Shown one piece after another: positions 1 through 7,435 of a stretch of DNA of 18,608 nt. Within the stretch, counting starts at the first letter, position 1. Each line of letters starts with the position of its first letter. Position numbers and translations under genes: made by a program. Source of the DNA: Bacteroides sp. Its GTDB lineage: Bacteria > Bacteroidota > Bacteroidia > Bacteroidales > Bacteroidaceae. The notes beneath the pieces are model-generated. The model was not told the origin of the DNA. It ran no database searches and saw only the letters and a program-made list of their open reading frames with translations. The DNA lies in assembly GCA_019414725.1 (NCBI GenBank), contig DXLM01000061.1, forward strand, positions 1-18,608. The letters run 5' to 3'.

Positions 1-52
1 CGGTTTTATTGTTTAACTTTTAATTTTTCGGTAAAAATTTACCGAAGTATTG
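1..52 (+). repeat. Left copy of a 52-base inverted repeat with central palindrome
   Basis: This stretch matches the reverse complement of 18554-18605 at 49 of 52 aligned positions without gaps; the differences are at left positions 6, 8 and 25. Identity stops abruptly after position 52. The core at 27-46 is a palindrome, TTCGGTAAAAATTTACCGAA, with 9-base arms and a 2-base centre. The flank TTGTTTAACTTTTAAT next to it is shared as well, so the conserved unit is larger than the palindrome. The repeat may continue to the left of the window. The function is not recognised; a binding site for a dimeric protein or a recombination site would fit. Confidence 0.9.
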
Positions 53-69
53 CTCCTACTGTATATTTG
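27..69 (+). promoter_or_regulatory. Possible promoter with palindromic operator over its -33 region
   Basis: A TATATTTG box at 62-69 fits the Bacteroidetes -7 consensus TAnnTTTG. Twenty bases upstream lies TTA (39-41), one base from the TTG expected at -33. That TTA falls inside the right arm of the palindrome at 27-46, so a protein bound there would block the promoter. The rightward transcript would start near 75 and run to the hairpin at 447-498. The right-hand copy of the repeat lacks an equivalent -7 box. Inference from consensus only. Confidence 0.4.
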
Positions 70-140
70 CATTATCTTTTTAATAAGAAGTTACATTGAT
101 TCAATCTAACTGATTTTCATTGTTAAAAGAATTAAAGTAA

Positions 141-464
141 CAAATAATTAATAAAGTTCACCATAAAGAATATCAAGAATTGTTCTCAAGAGCATCCTTG
201 CAAGAGTCGCAAAAAGAATCGCAATATGCTATATATTATTACATTTACAAATGTAAAAAAACAAAAAGGTCATCCAAATATTTTATAAGGATTTATCAAC
301 ACGTTATGATTCCTTTTTCGATTACGATGAAAACAGTCTTACTAATGAGAAAATCGAACAGGTCCTTGCCTTTCAAACGTAGTTTACGGAACTTTGACAA
401 AGAGCTGGAGGAAGCAAAAATTTATTTTTATATCTATGAAGATACAAAAAATATTGGTACATAG
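141..464 (+). pseudogene. Probably decayed short reading frame, no recognised family
   Basis: One frame is open from 141 to the TAG at 462-464 but has no ATG near its start (first usable start is TTG at 180). Its middle is unconvincing as protein. A second frame, open 257-382, reads as an acidic soluble peptide there (for example RYDSFFDYDENSLTNEKIEQ), while the first frame again looks protein-like from 381 onward (FDKELEEAKIYFYIYED). Splicing the pieces needs one shift near the A-rich run at 254-268 and another at 380. This suggests a short gene broken by two frameshifts, possibly of transferred origin, but chance reading is not excluded. I do not recognise the protein. Confidence 0.3.
248..277 (-). 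promoter_or_regulatory. Consensus minus-strand promoter inside the decayed region
   Basis: On the minus strand a TTG (277-275) is followed 19 bases later by TACATTTG (255-248), an exact match to TTG-N19/20-TAnnTTTG. The -7 box lies in a small palindrome, TTACATTT-AC-AAATGTAA (239-256). Transcription would run left through the 52-base repeat and out of the window. No convincing coding frame lies in that direction within the window, so a chance match in AT-rich DNA is possible. Confidence 0.35.
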
Positions 465-498
465 CCCAATATTTCACTAGGTATGTACCAATATTTTT
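447..498. terminator. Long symmetric hairpin, probable bidirectional terminator
   Basis: The arms AAAAATATTGGTACATA (447-463) and TATGTACCAATATTTTT (482-498) are perfect 17-base inverted repeats around an 18-base loop. Each strand therefore ends the stem with a U run, the form expected of a two-way intrinsic terminator, although the stem is AT-rich. It sits between the rightward unit at 62-464 and the 3' end of the leftward signalling operon, where convergent transcripts would meet. The left arm overlaps the end of the decayed reading frame. Confidence 0.65.
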
Positions 499-510
499 AT
501 GAATTTATTG

Positions 511-537
511 TTGAAGGCACGTTTTCTGTACCTTCAA
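511..537 (-). terminator. Hairpin directly after the last stop codon of the signalling operon
   Basis: TTGAAGGCAC (511-520) and GTACCTTCAA (528-537) enclose a 7-base loop. In the minus-strand RNA the stem is complete with one G-U pair. It begins at the base next to the TAA stop (540-538) of the beta-barrel gene. There is no strong U run immediately after it, so it may act together with the larger hairpin at 447-498, or protect the 3' end. Confidence 0.5.
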
Positions 538-1161
538 TTAATTTGTATTTCTTTTAGACAAAGGTATGTATACCATCAATTCCCAGCCAGACAAACGGTT
601 GTTCGCAAAAGGGAATAAATCAAATTTCCGAGTCATTCCCCGCTTATATTGTATGGCAATTTCCATACAACCAAAGTCATAACCCAAACGTACAAACACA
701 GGTACATTTACAAAATCTTTATCATAAAAATAATAAGCAGATTCTACCCCTACAGACAAATTCAATCCTTTATACAAATAATATCCCACACTTCCGGAGA
801 GAGAAACCGACAACAAATTACAAACTCCTGCATTTCCCGCATAAGTTATGTGCTCGTCCGGAGAGAGATAGCTTAATCCATACTTATAACGATGATATCC
901 GGCTGTTATCGCAAAATCGAAAAACCATCGGGAATCAATCGGCTTCAACCGCCAACGATAACCGAAACCTAAAGAGAATCTGGAATCAAAATAAGTCTTC
1001 CCAGCATCAAAAGGAGGTACCCCGGCTGATGGAGGAACCATATCATAACCTACCATATCTTTTCCTCCATAAATTGTCAGACCTGAGGAACGGCCTGTCT
1101 GTCCGTAAGTAACTAGCCAGCCACTAAATAACAATATAAGAACAGTCAAACGCTTTATCAT
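538..1161 (-). CDS. Secreted, probable small outer-membrane beta-barrel protein
   Basis: A 207-residue protein with a clear signal peptide (Lys/Arg then a hydrophobic run, likely cut near residue 20 before QTG). The mature part is rich in alternating aromatic and glycine residues, with stretches such as FSLGFGYRWRL and LSVGVESAYYFYD that look like amphipathic beta strands, and it closes with a strand-like MVYIPL segment. This fits a small 8-10 strand outer-membrane barrel, but I recognise no named family. It is the last gene of the sigma/anti-sigma/receptor operon, 36 bases after the DUF4249 lipoprotein gene, so it is probably made with the receptor and may help handle the same ligand. Start: the ATG directly before the signal peptide. 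The barrel assignment is inferred from composition only. Confidence 0.75.
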   Translation of the reverse strand: MIKRLTVLILLFSGWLVTYGQTGRSSGLTIYGGKDMVGYDMVPPSAGVPPFDAGKTYFDSRFSLGFGYRWRLKPIDSRWFFDFAITAGYHRYKYGLSYLSPDEHITYAGNAGVCNLLSVSLSGSVGYYLYKGLNLSVGVESAYYFYDKDFVNVPVFVRLGYDFGCMEIAIQYKRGMTRKFDLFPFANNRLSGWELMVYIPLSKRNTN

Positions 1162-1197
1162 ACAATCAATTTTTGTGTTTAATCAATTACTTCCAAC

Positions 1198-2178
1198 TCA
1201 TTCTTTCACACCATCCATCCATTCTGTCTGCATCATCCGACAGCCCCCTACTAGTCCAAAACCATTCTCTACATTGGTATAGGTAGGGCGTACAGGAGCC
1301 AATTCCGATTCTCCCAATTTATTGTTTACTTGTTCATTCATCGATTTCAGATAATGATAGAACTCTTCCGACAAACTATACAGACAAACCTTATATTGTT
1401 TCCTGTTTGTATAAACTTCACCCTGAATAGAGGTTTCATAATCGGATATATAAGTTTTGTTCAGCCGAAGTGTGTAGTTCTTCCCTTGAATCTTCTCATC
1501 GCTCCAAATATACAACTGCTCATAATACGTATAGTCACCTATAAGAATTTCATCCAAACCGGCTGAGACCTTCAGGAGCGGTTCATCATTCCAATCCATA
1601 TACGCCGTATATTCTTCGTCATAATACACCCGTGAATCTCCATCCCTCCAATACTTTGCTCTTTCTTTCACCGTTACGGCATAATAGTTTACTGTACTTG
1701 CCTTATCGGTAAAGTTTATCTGAAACTGAAGCGTACCAGGATCGGATGGCTTTCGCTCCATATGAACAGAATTCAACGGAAACGGAGCTGGAATTGTCGT
1801 AACAGACGAAACTGTTTCCAAGTCTTCAGCAGAAGCTGTCAGCCGGATACGATCGCCTTCCTCGTATCTCTGCACCGTATAATAACTTTTGGCGGGAACA
1901 CCCGGTAAAGCTTTGTCCGTCCACAACAGACCGACAGGTGTACCGTTTACTTCCAGCCAGACATCCGTCCCTGTCAAACCAGAAACAATTTCCCCCTTGC
2001 CTGTGACTGGAAGACTGCGTGAAAAACGTACCACGGTTGTATCTCCACTCCCGGGATAACTGTATACAACTAACTTAGGGATTCCTTCCGCCTCATCCAG
2101 ATCGAAATGATATACGCAAGATGTAAACAGTAAGGATACCCCAAGTATGATCATGAAAGAAATATATTTTACCATCAT
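1198..2178 (-). CDS. DUF4249 family lipoprotein
   Basis: A 326-residue protein that begins with a lipoprotein signal: a hydrophobic stretch then LLFTSC, with Cys21 as the probable lipidated residue. The N-terminal half (about 25-130) reads as an immunoglobulin-like or transthyretin-like beta domain. The layout (early LVVYSY strand, central substrate-like aromatic patches, C-terminal GGCRMM segment) matches the DUF4249 family as I know it from Bacteroidetes, where members usually lie next to a TonB-dependent receptor, as here. The biochemical role of the family is not established; a surface or periplasmic partner of the receptor is the usual guess. The receptor gene ends only 5 bases upstream, so the two are co-transcribed and probably translationally coupled. 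Two consecutive ATG codons (2178 and 2175) could both serve as start. Confidence 0.85.
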   Translation of the reverse strand: MMVKYISFMIILGVSLLFTSCVYHFDLDEAEGIPKLVVYSYPGSGDTTVVRFSRSLPVTGKGEIVSGLTGTDVWLEVNGTPVGLLWTDKALPGVPAKSYYTVQRYEEGDRIRLTASAEDLETVSSVTTIPAPFPLNSVHMERKPSDPGTLQFQINFTDKASTVNYYAVTVKERAKYWRDGDSRVYYDEEYTAYMDWNDEPLLKVSAGLDEILIGDYTYYEQLYIWSDEKIQGKNYTLRLNKTYISDYETSIQGEVYTNRKQYKVCLYSLSEEFYHYLKSMNEQVNNKLGESELAPVRPTYTNVENGFGLVGGCRMMQTEWMDGVKE

Positions 2179-2183
2179 CCTTA

Positions 2184-4784
2184 TTAGAATTTTAAAGTAT
2201 AACTGAAAGAAGGAATTACAGGAAACAGTCCTATCGCCTTGCCTCTGAAACTACCATCGGCCTGCCGTTCTACTTGAGTATAGAAAGCATTCATCCGGCA
2301 ATAGGCATTGTAAATACTGATATTCCAGATACGTTCGAAACCTCGTTTGGTTGTCCGCCGGAAATTGATGCCTACATCCAGCCGATGATAGGCTGGCAGG
2401 GTAATATTGTTCGGCTTTTCGTAGACCCAACTTCCTGCCGCATCAGACGGCTGGACGGTTCCAGGCAAAGAAGGATTTTCTACATACTGCATAGGCACAG
2501 TAGCCCGATCGCCACTACGGAAAGTCCATGCTGCGTACGCATCGATACGGTTATTAAACTTATGACGGAACATCAGGTTCAGCTTATGACGGTTGTCAAA
2601 CTTGCTGGCATACCAGTCGGGGTAAAAATCTTCGAATTTCTGCTTGCTCCACGACAGCGTATAACTGGCCTGAAAGACATTCTTCGCGTGACGGTACGCC
2701 AGTGAGGCTTCCAATCCATACGATTTTCCTTTGCCTACCCTCACCCATTTCTCCCAGTTATCGGCAGGAAGTGTCAGGTTACCACCGGTATCATATTCCA
2801 GCATACGGTCGGTAATACGGAAATAGCCTTCTATGTCCATGCTCAAGTTCCATGGAAGCTTCATATAAATACCTCCCGCCACCTGACGTGAACGCATCGG
2901 ACGTATGCGACTGGTAGAAGGAACCCAGCAGTCAGTAGGAAGATTCAAATAAGAGTTCGAAAGCTGATGGGCAAACTGACTCATTTCGGTATAAGAAGCC
3001 TTCAAGGTAGCCCAATCGAAAAGCCGGTAACCGACAGATAATCTCGGTTCCAAGGAATGATAAGTCGCTCCCGTAACCCGATACAAGACATAGTGCAGAC
3101 CCGCATTTACCCGCAACTTTTCGGTCAGCTGCATATCATCTTCCACATAAAAAGAGATTTCACTCCCCCGATAACGACCTTCACCCGCCGACGACAAGGT
3201 ATCGGCAATCCCTGCCGTTTCTCTTATATCCTGCGAAGCGATACGCTGCGGATGATACAAATGAAACAAATAGTTGCTACCCAGACGAATATGATGACTC
3301 GCAGCCGGACGATAACTGAACTCCATCCGGTAACCCACATCATCAATCGTCGAATAATTGCTTCTTTGCATCCGTTCCATCGACACCCTCTTGTCTTGTT
3401 CATAATAGCTTTCGTCCGACAGGAAACTATACTTTGCCAGATTACGGGCATACACCAGTGATACATTGCCCGACAGTTTAGGAGTAAGCTGACCGTTCCA
3501 GTTCAATCCGACCGACAAGTTGCCCCAACGGATATGGAATGTATTCTCATCCCGTTCCTCGTACTTCTGGAACATATATCCTTCCGGAAACTGTTGCAGC
3601 ACTCTCGACTTGAACAGATCACGGGCAGAATATACGCTGAGCGACAACTTGTTCCGATCGGAAAACCGATGCGTAATTTTAGCATTGATATCGTGGAAAA
3701 CGTAACGGGTCTTAATATTTTTATCTGAAAAATTTCGATTCGCTATCCACAAGGCAGGTGTGGTCAGCAGATCCATCCAGCTCCTTCGCATACCAAAACT
3801 AAACGAAGTCTTATCTTTGATGACAGGTCCTTCAAACTGGAACCTGCCATCCAGCAGTCCGATGGAAAAAGTGCCATGATATTCTTTCATGTCCCCCTCC
3901 CTGGTACGAACATCGATGACCGATGCCGTTCTTCCTCCATAACGAGCCGGGAAACCACTCTTATAGAAGTCTACATTCTTCACCACGTCCGTATTGAATG
4001 CCGAAAACAGTCCACCCAAATGATTGACCTGATACAACGGAGTACCATCCAGCAAACACATATTCTCATCATTCCGACCGCCATGTACATACAGCCCGGA
4101 AAGCAATTCCGTACCGGAAGAAACACCCGGCAAGTTCTGAATGGACTTGACAAGATCCGGAGAACTCAACAGAGAGAATTCCGTATTCAGCAATTCGGGA
4201 GTAAAAGAAACCTTTCCGGTCTGAGTGGTAAAAAGCGGATCATTCAGATTTGCTGTAACCTCCACACCTGCCAGTGCCGTTGTGCTTTCCTTCAGATAAA
4301 TAGTTCCAAAATAATCAGACTGCAAATCGAGTTCCTTTACCACTTCCTCATAGCCAATATAAGACACACGAAGCACATGCTTCCCCTCGGGTAAAGTAAT
4401 ACTGAAAAAGCCATGCTCATCAGTCAGTGTTCCGGTACGCGTAGTCTTGTCATACACCGTCACATTAATCAGTGATTCACCATTATCCTGACAGACATAA
4501 CCCGAAAAGGTATACTTGTTCTGCCTGAACAGCAGCACATATTCATCCTTGATTTCCCACTTGATACCAGTCCCGCCAAAAACAATATTCAGATTCTCCG
4601 CCAGTGTCTTGTCGGGCAACGGTCTGCCCGCAGGTGTCACATCAGCCAAAGCAGAATCGTATACAAAACTTACATGATATACCTCCTGCATGGTATCTAT
4701 CACTCTTTTCATCTCTGTGGATTCGGACGAAGCATTCGCCGCCACATGCAGACACAGCAGAACAGCACAGAAAAATGTTCTCAT
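2184..4784 (-). CDS. TonB-dependent outer-membrane receptor with STN signalling domain
   Basis: An 866-residue receptor. In order: signal peptide (about 1-19); STN/secretin-like domain (about 25-72), the part that contacts FecR-type regulators; carboxypeptidase-like regulatory Ig domain (about 73-155, with SGYVCQDN and VSYIGYEEVV); plug (about 200-300, including LPGVSSGTELLSGLYVHGG and YPARYGGR-like FPARYGGRTASVIDVRTREG); a 22-strand type barrel to the C-terminal Phe, the usual BAM signal. No SusD partner follows, so this is a FecA-like transducing receptor rather than a SusC/SusD glycan pair. The substrate is unknown. The ATG at 4784 overlaps the anti-sigma stop by one base (TGATG); an upstream in-frame GTG at 4787 is less likely. 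Confidence 0.92.
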   Translation of the reverse strand: MRTFFCAVLLCLHVAANASSESTEMKRVIDTMQEVYHVSFVYDSALADVTPAGRPLPDKTLAENLNIVFGGTGIKWEIKDEYVLLFRQNKYTFSGYVCQDNGESLINVTVYDKTTRTGTLTDEHGFFSITLPEGKHVLRVSYIGYEEVVKELDLQSDYFGTIYLKESTTALAGVEVTANLNDPLFTTQTGKVSFTPELLNTEFSLLSSPDLVKSIQNLPGVSSGTELLSGLYVHGGRNDENMCLLDGTPLYQVNHLGGLFSAFNTDVVKNVDFYKSGFPARYGGRTASVIDVRTREGDMKEYHGTFSIGLLDGRFQFEGPVIKDKTSFSFGMRRSWMDLLTTPALWIANRNFSDKNIKTRYVFHDINAKITHRFSDRNKLSLSVYSARDLFKSRVLQQFPEGYMFQKYEERDENTFHIRWGNLSVGLNWNGQLTPKLSGNVSLVYARNLAKYSFLSDESYYEQDKRVSMERMQRSNYSTIDDVGYRMEFSYRPAASHHIRLGSNYLFHLYHPQRIASQDIRETAGIADTLSSAGEGRYRGSEISFYVEDDMQLTEKLRVNAGLHYVLYRVTGATYHSLEPRLSVGYRLFDWATLKASYTEMSQFAHQLSNSYLNLPTDCWVPSTSRIRPMRSRQVAGGIYMKLPWNLSMDIEGYFRITDRMLEYDTGGNLTLPADNWEKWVRVGKGKSYGLEASLAYRHAKNVFQASYTLSWSKQKFEDFYPDWYASKFDNRHKLNLMFRHKFNNRIDAYAAWTFRSGDRATVPMQYVENPSLPGTVQPSDAAGSWVYEKPNNITLPAYHRLDVGINFRRTTKRGFERIWNISIYNAYCRMNAFYTQVERQADGSFRGKAIGLFPVIPSFSYTLKF

Positions 4785-5593
4785 CACTTCTTCTTTTCAA
4801 TTTTTACTTTCAGCACCTTTTCTATTATCTCGATTATTTCATCCAAGCTTCGGGAATTAAAATTGGCAGTCAGCCGTTTATCCGTATTGTCAGCTGTCAG
4901 ACGGACATTGTAATACCTGGAAAGTTCATCGAGTACCTTTTGCAAAGGCGTATTGCTGAACACAAAGCTACCTTTACGTGTCTGTGCTCTCTGCGTAAGT
5001 ACTTGAGGTTTCTGTTGTCCTTTGACAACCTGCGCCCTCATTCCACGTGTCAGAATTACCGCATCCGGTTGTCCTACAGCCGTATACTGTACTTTTCCCG
5101 CCTCAACGTGTACAAATGCCGTATCATTCCGGCTTTCATCCAGCAAGAAACGAGTCCCTAACACCCTCACTTCCGACAATCTGCCACTTACCGTAAACGG
5201 CCGGGCAGCATGATGACGAACCCTAAACAAACCCTTTCCCCGTAGACGGACATCCCGACGGACAGACAAATATTCACGAGAACAATAGCGGATGGAAGAA
5301 TGAGGATAGAGCATTACGGCAGAACTATCCGGCAACAGGCAATCGACCGGATGCTCGTATGCCGTAATCTCCGTCCATTTCGCATCAGTAAACAGGTATA
5401 TCTTTATGACAAACACCAAAAGTACGGCAGCCGCTATCCCCGCAAAAGCCATCACATACGAGCCAGGACCTGACTTGCTTTCGGATATAGCATGTTTGTG
5501 CTTAAAAATCTGCAATGCCTTCTGCGTATCAAGTTTATTTACACGGTAATGCTTCAGTACAAACCGGAGACATTTTTCTTCTAAATCTTTCAT
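4784..5593 (-). CDS. FecR-type anti-sigma factor
   Basis: A 269-residue single-pass inner-membrane regulator. Residues 1-42 are a short basic cytoplasmic part for sigma contact, 46-68 a hydrophobic membrane helix, about 73-172 the FecR domain (DGxxVxLxxxSxLxY-type core seen as DSSAVMLYPHSSIRY, and RPFTVSGRLSEVRVLGTRF), and 208-268 a C-terminal STN-like domain (DUF4974 type: FSNTPLQKVLDELSRYYNV). By family knowledge it holds the ECF sigma factor inactive and releases it when the periplasmic part meets the STN domain of the ligand-loaded receptor. It lies 72 bases after the sigma gene and overlaps the receptor start by one base, which predicts coupled translation of regulator and receptor. Confidence 0.92.
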   Translation of the reverse strand: MKDLEEKCLRFVLKHYRVNKLDTQKALQIFKHKHAISESKSGPGSYVMAFAGIAAAVLLVFVIKIYLFTDAKWTEITAYEHPVDCLLPDSSAVMLYPHSSIRYCSREYLSVRRDVRLRGKGLFRVRHHAARPFTVSGRLSEVRVLGTRFLLDESRNDTAFVHVEAGKVQYTAVGQPDAVILTRGMRAQVVKGQQKPQVLTQRAQTRKGSFVFSNTPLQKVLDELSRYYNVRLTADNTDKRLTANFNSRSLDEIIEIIEKVLKVKIEKKK

Positions 5594-5665
5594 ACTTCTT
5601 CGATTTTAAGTTTCATAGACAAGACTGTACAAAGGTTGAAATTCACTATTGCCAGCAAGCTAATT

Positions 5666-6166
5666 TTAGCCGAAAAAGAAAGTATATACTTTATATGCTC
5701 CCTCACGTATCAGTCGAAGTGCTTTCTGTATATGATTATCAACCGTATGAACGGAGATATGAAACTTGTCGGCTATGTCTTTATACTTCATGCCATCCCG
5801 TTTGTTCAACAGAAACACTTCCCTGCAACGGTCGGGCAATGAATCAATGGCAGTCCAGATACGTGCTTCCATGATCGTACGTTCTTCTACATCTTCCTCG
5901 GGTAACCTGTCTTCCAGATCGGATGGAGAAAGACTAGTATCGAACATACTACTTTGTTTCAGCCAGTCAAGGCTACGGTTTCTGACCATCGTATAGAGGT
6001 ACGACCTAATATTAACGATCTCCCCACCTTCCTGTTCCATTTTTTCCCACAAAACCGAAAAACACTCCTGCACGATATCTTCAGCTGCATCTACATCGTG
6101 AATATAGTGTATGGCGTACAAGCATAAAGGTCTGTAATGGTATCTGAACAAATTATCAAAATTCAT
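5666..6166 (-). CDS. ECF RNA polymerase sigma-70 factor (FecI/Bacteroidetes type)
   Basis: A 166-residue extracytoplasmic-function sigma factor. Region 2 spans about 5-72 (AEDIVQECFSVLWE and the -10 recognition segment NIRSYLYTMVRNRSLDWL). Region 4 spans about 100-155 (LPDRCREVFLLNKRDGMKYK, then a helix-turn-helix ending in VDNHIQKALRLI). There is no extra C-terminal domain. Length and pattern fit the Bacteroidetes FecI-like group paired with FecR. It is first in the operon and should direct core polymerase to the operon's own promoter, and perhaps others, once released by the anti-sigma. I could not find a TAnnTTTG housekeeping promoter with correct spacing in the 300 bases upstream, which would be expected if the gene is mainly self-driven. 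Confidence 0.93.
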   Translation of the reverse strand: MNFDNLFRYHYRPLCLYAIHYIHDVDAAEDIVQECFSVLWEKMEQEGGEIVNIRSYLYTMVRNRSLDWLKQSSMFDTSLSPSDLEDRLPEEDVEERTIMEARIWTAIDSLPDRCREVFLLNKRDGMKYKDIADKFHISVHTVDNHIQKALRLIREGAYKVYTFFFG

Positions 6167-6466
6167 ATCACTTACTTCTAGTTTTGATATTATGAATCAT
6201 GTTTTACATAATGACGTACAAAAATGCCTAAGTCACTATGTTGCATTCGCAAAAAGAAGTTAATTTACCAAGAAAAATCCAGAACTATGAAAGCATAAAA
6301 GGTAAGAAGTCAAATTGATTAAAACGATGCAGAAAATACATCTGCACATATTCAAAAAACATCAGCATATTTACTCTTTTTTTGTACGAAAGTCCCCGTC
6401 TTTCGTACAAAAAATAAAAAAAGAAGACGATGTTTTTGTCACTTCTTGCTGATAAATTCTTATTGA
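6167..6466. other. 300-base intergenic region between the sigma operon and the dus 3' end
   Basis: AT-rich and without a credible reading frame. It must hold the 5' control region of the sigma operon (minus strand, nearer 6167) and the end of the dus transcript (nearer 6466). Visible structures are a small inverted repeat TGCAGA/TCTGCA (6328-6346) and the 15-base-arm hairpin described separately. No consensus housekeeping promoter was recognised on either strand. Confidence 0.6.
6378..6450 (-). terminator. Probable 3' end region of dus, with a 15-base-arm hairpin
   Basis: In the minus-strand RNA the dus stop is followed by an imperfect stem (AAGAAG..GAC against GTCTTCTT, about 6424-6446), then T7-A-T6, which resembles an intrinsic terminator. 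Directly beyond lies a second, perfect hairpin: TTTTTTGTACGAAAG (6378-6392) and CTTTCGTACAAAAAA (6400-6414) around a 7-base loop. That hairpin has its T run on the 5' arm and its A run on the 3' arm on both strands, the reverse of a normal terminator, so its role is uncertain. Confidence 0.5.
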
Positions 6467-7408
6467 TTAGCGCAAGGCTTCTTCTACCGCTCTGAGATAA
6501 GTGTCCAGACGATTACTTTTTAAGATAAGCTTACGGCTCTTCTTGTCTATATCGGGAAGTAAATACTCCCACATGGTTTTCAGTTTGGCAAGCAACTGAG
6601 TCTCGCCTCCTTCAATAATCCGACAATAATGTTCATACATCAACCCGTGCATTGCAGATACGTGACGGTATAATGTTGTTTTATCGGGAGATTGACCTTT
6701 GCGAACAGATAGGGCAAGCGAAGGATCAGCAAGCAGCCCTCTGCCTAGCATCATACCTTTCAATCGTGGATATTCCTCCAGCAACTCTTGAACAGTTTCT
6801 AGTGTACACAAATCTCCATTATACACCAATGGCAGTTCACAGGAGTCATAAAACTCCTTAAAAGCAACACGGTTCACTTCTCCCTTGTACTGCTGTTTTC
6901 CGATACGTGGATGAAGAGTTATCTGAGACACCCCTGAGCCGTTCAGTAAAGGTAATACCTGTTTCCATTCATCGGCATGTAGCCACCCAAGTCTCATCTT
7001 GACAGAGAAACGGATTTCCGGCAACTGACGCATCGCATCCAGCAGCGCAGCAACTTTTTCGGGATAAGGCAATATGCCCGATCCCTTTCCACGGTTGGCT
7101 ATAAGCGGGAAAGGACATCCCATGTTAACGTCTATCTCCCGATAACCTTGTGAAGCCAGAAAGCCGGCTAGCTGATTCAGTTCTTCAGGTTCTGAAGCTA
7201 CCAGTTGAGGTATCAGATGACTTACTGTATTTTGCTGAGGCAGTACTTCCCGCTTATCTTTGTTACGGATTTCACCTTTTTCCAAACGAATAAAAGGGGT
7301 ATAGTAAGCATCTACACCTCCAAACGTCTGTTCGTGTGCATTACGCCAGGCAGCCTCCGTAAACCCTTGCAACGGAGCTGCATAAATTGCCGGTATATTC
7401 TGTTCCAT
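6467..7408 (-). CDS. tRNA-dihydrouridine synthase (Dus family)
   Basis: A 313-residue flavoenzyme of the COG0042 type, which uses FMN and NADPH to reduce particular uridines of the tRNA D-loop or nearby positions. Visible motifs: APLQGFTEAAWR near the N-terminus (FMN-binding strand), NMGCP with catalytic Cys98, VKMRLGW (Lys137), HPR at 166-168, YNGD (197-200) and MLGRGLL (220-226), all in the usual TIM-barrel order. The reading frame is open further upstream to 7621, but that part overlaps the plus-strand thioesterase gene, has no Dus similarity, and lies before the promoter. I therefore start at the ATG at 7408. The predicted -7 box ends only 7 bases upstream, so the mRNA may be leaderless or nearly so. 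Which uridine is modified cannot be told from sequence. Confidence 0.9.
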   Translation of the reverse strand: MEQNIPAIYAAPLQGFTEAAWRNAHEQTFGGVDAYYTPFIRLEKGEIRNKDKREVLPQQNTVSHLIPQLVASEPEELNQLAGFLASQGYREIDVNMGCPFPLIANRGKGSGILPYPEKVAALLDAMRQLPEIRFSVKMRLGWLHADEWKQVLPLLNGSGVSQITLHPRIGKQQYKGEVNRVAFKEFYDSCELPLVYNGDLCTLETVQELLEEYPRLKGMMLGRGLLADPSLALSVRKGQSPDKTTLYRHVSAMHGLMYEHYCRIIEGGETQLLAKLKTMWEYLLPDIDKKSRKLILKSNRLDTYLRAVEEALR

Positions 7409-7415
7409 ACATCCG

Positions 7416-7423
7416 CAAATATA
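7416..7423 (-). promoter_or_regulatory. Predicted -7 promoter box of dus
   Basis: The minus strand reads TATATTTG from 7423 to 7416, an exact TAnnTTTG match. It lies 7 bases before the ATG at 7408, so transcription would start at about the start codon. I see no clear TTG at the -33 spacing. Confidence 0.5.
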
Positions 7424-7435
7424 CGGATAATTCGT

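Noticed and set aside
3876..4394. Several plus-strand frames of 130-185 codons opposite the receptor and anti-sigma genes
   Set aside because: No recognisable domains or starts, and the opposite strand carries clearly conserved proteins.
2184..4784. SusC-type glycan-uptake locus
   Set aside because: No SusD, no glycoside hydrolases, and the receptor has an STN domain with FecR and ECF sigma partners, which fits FecA-like signalling.
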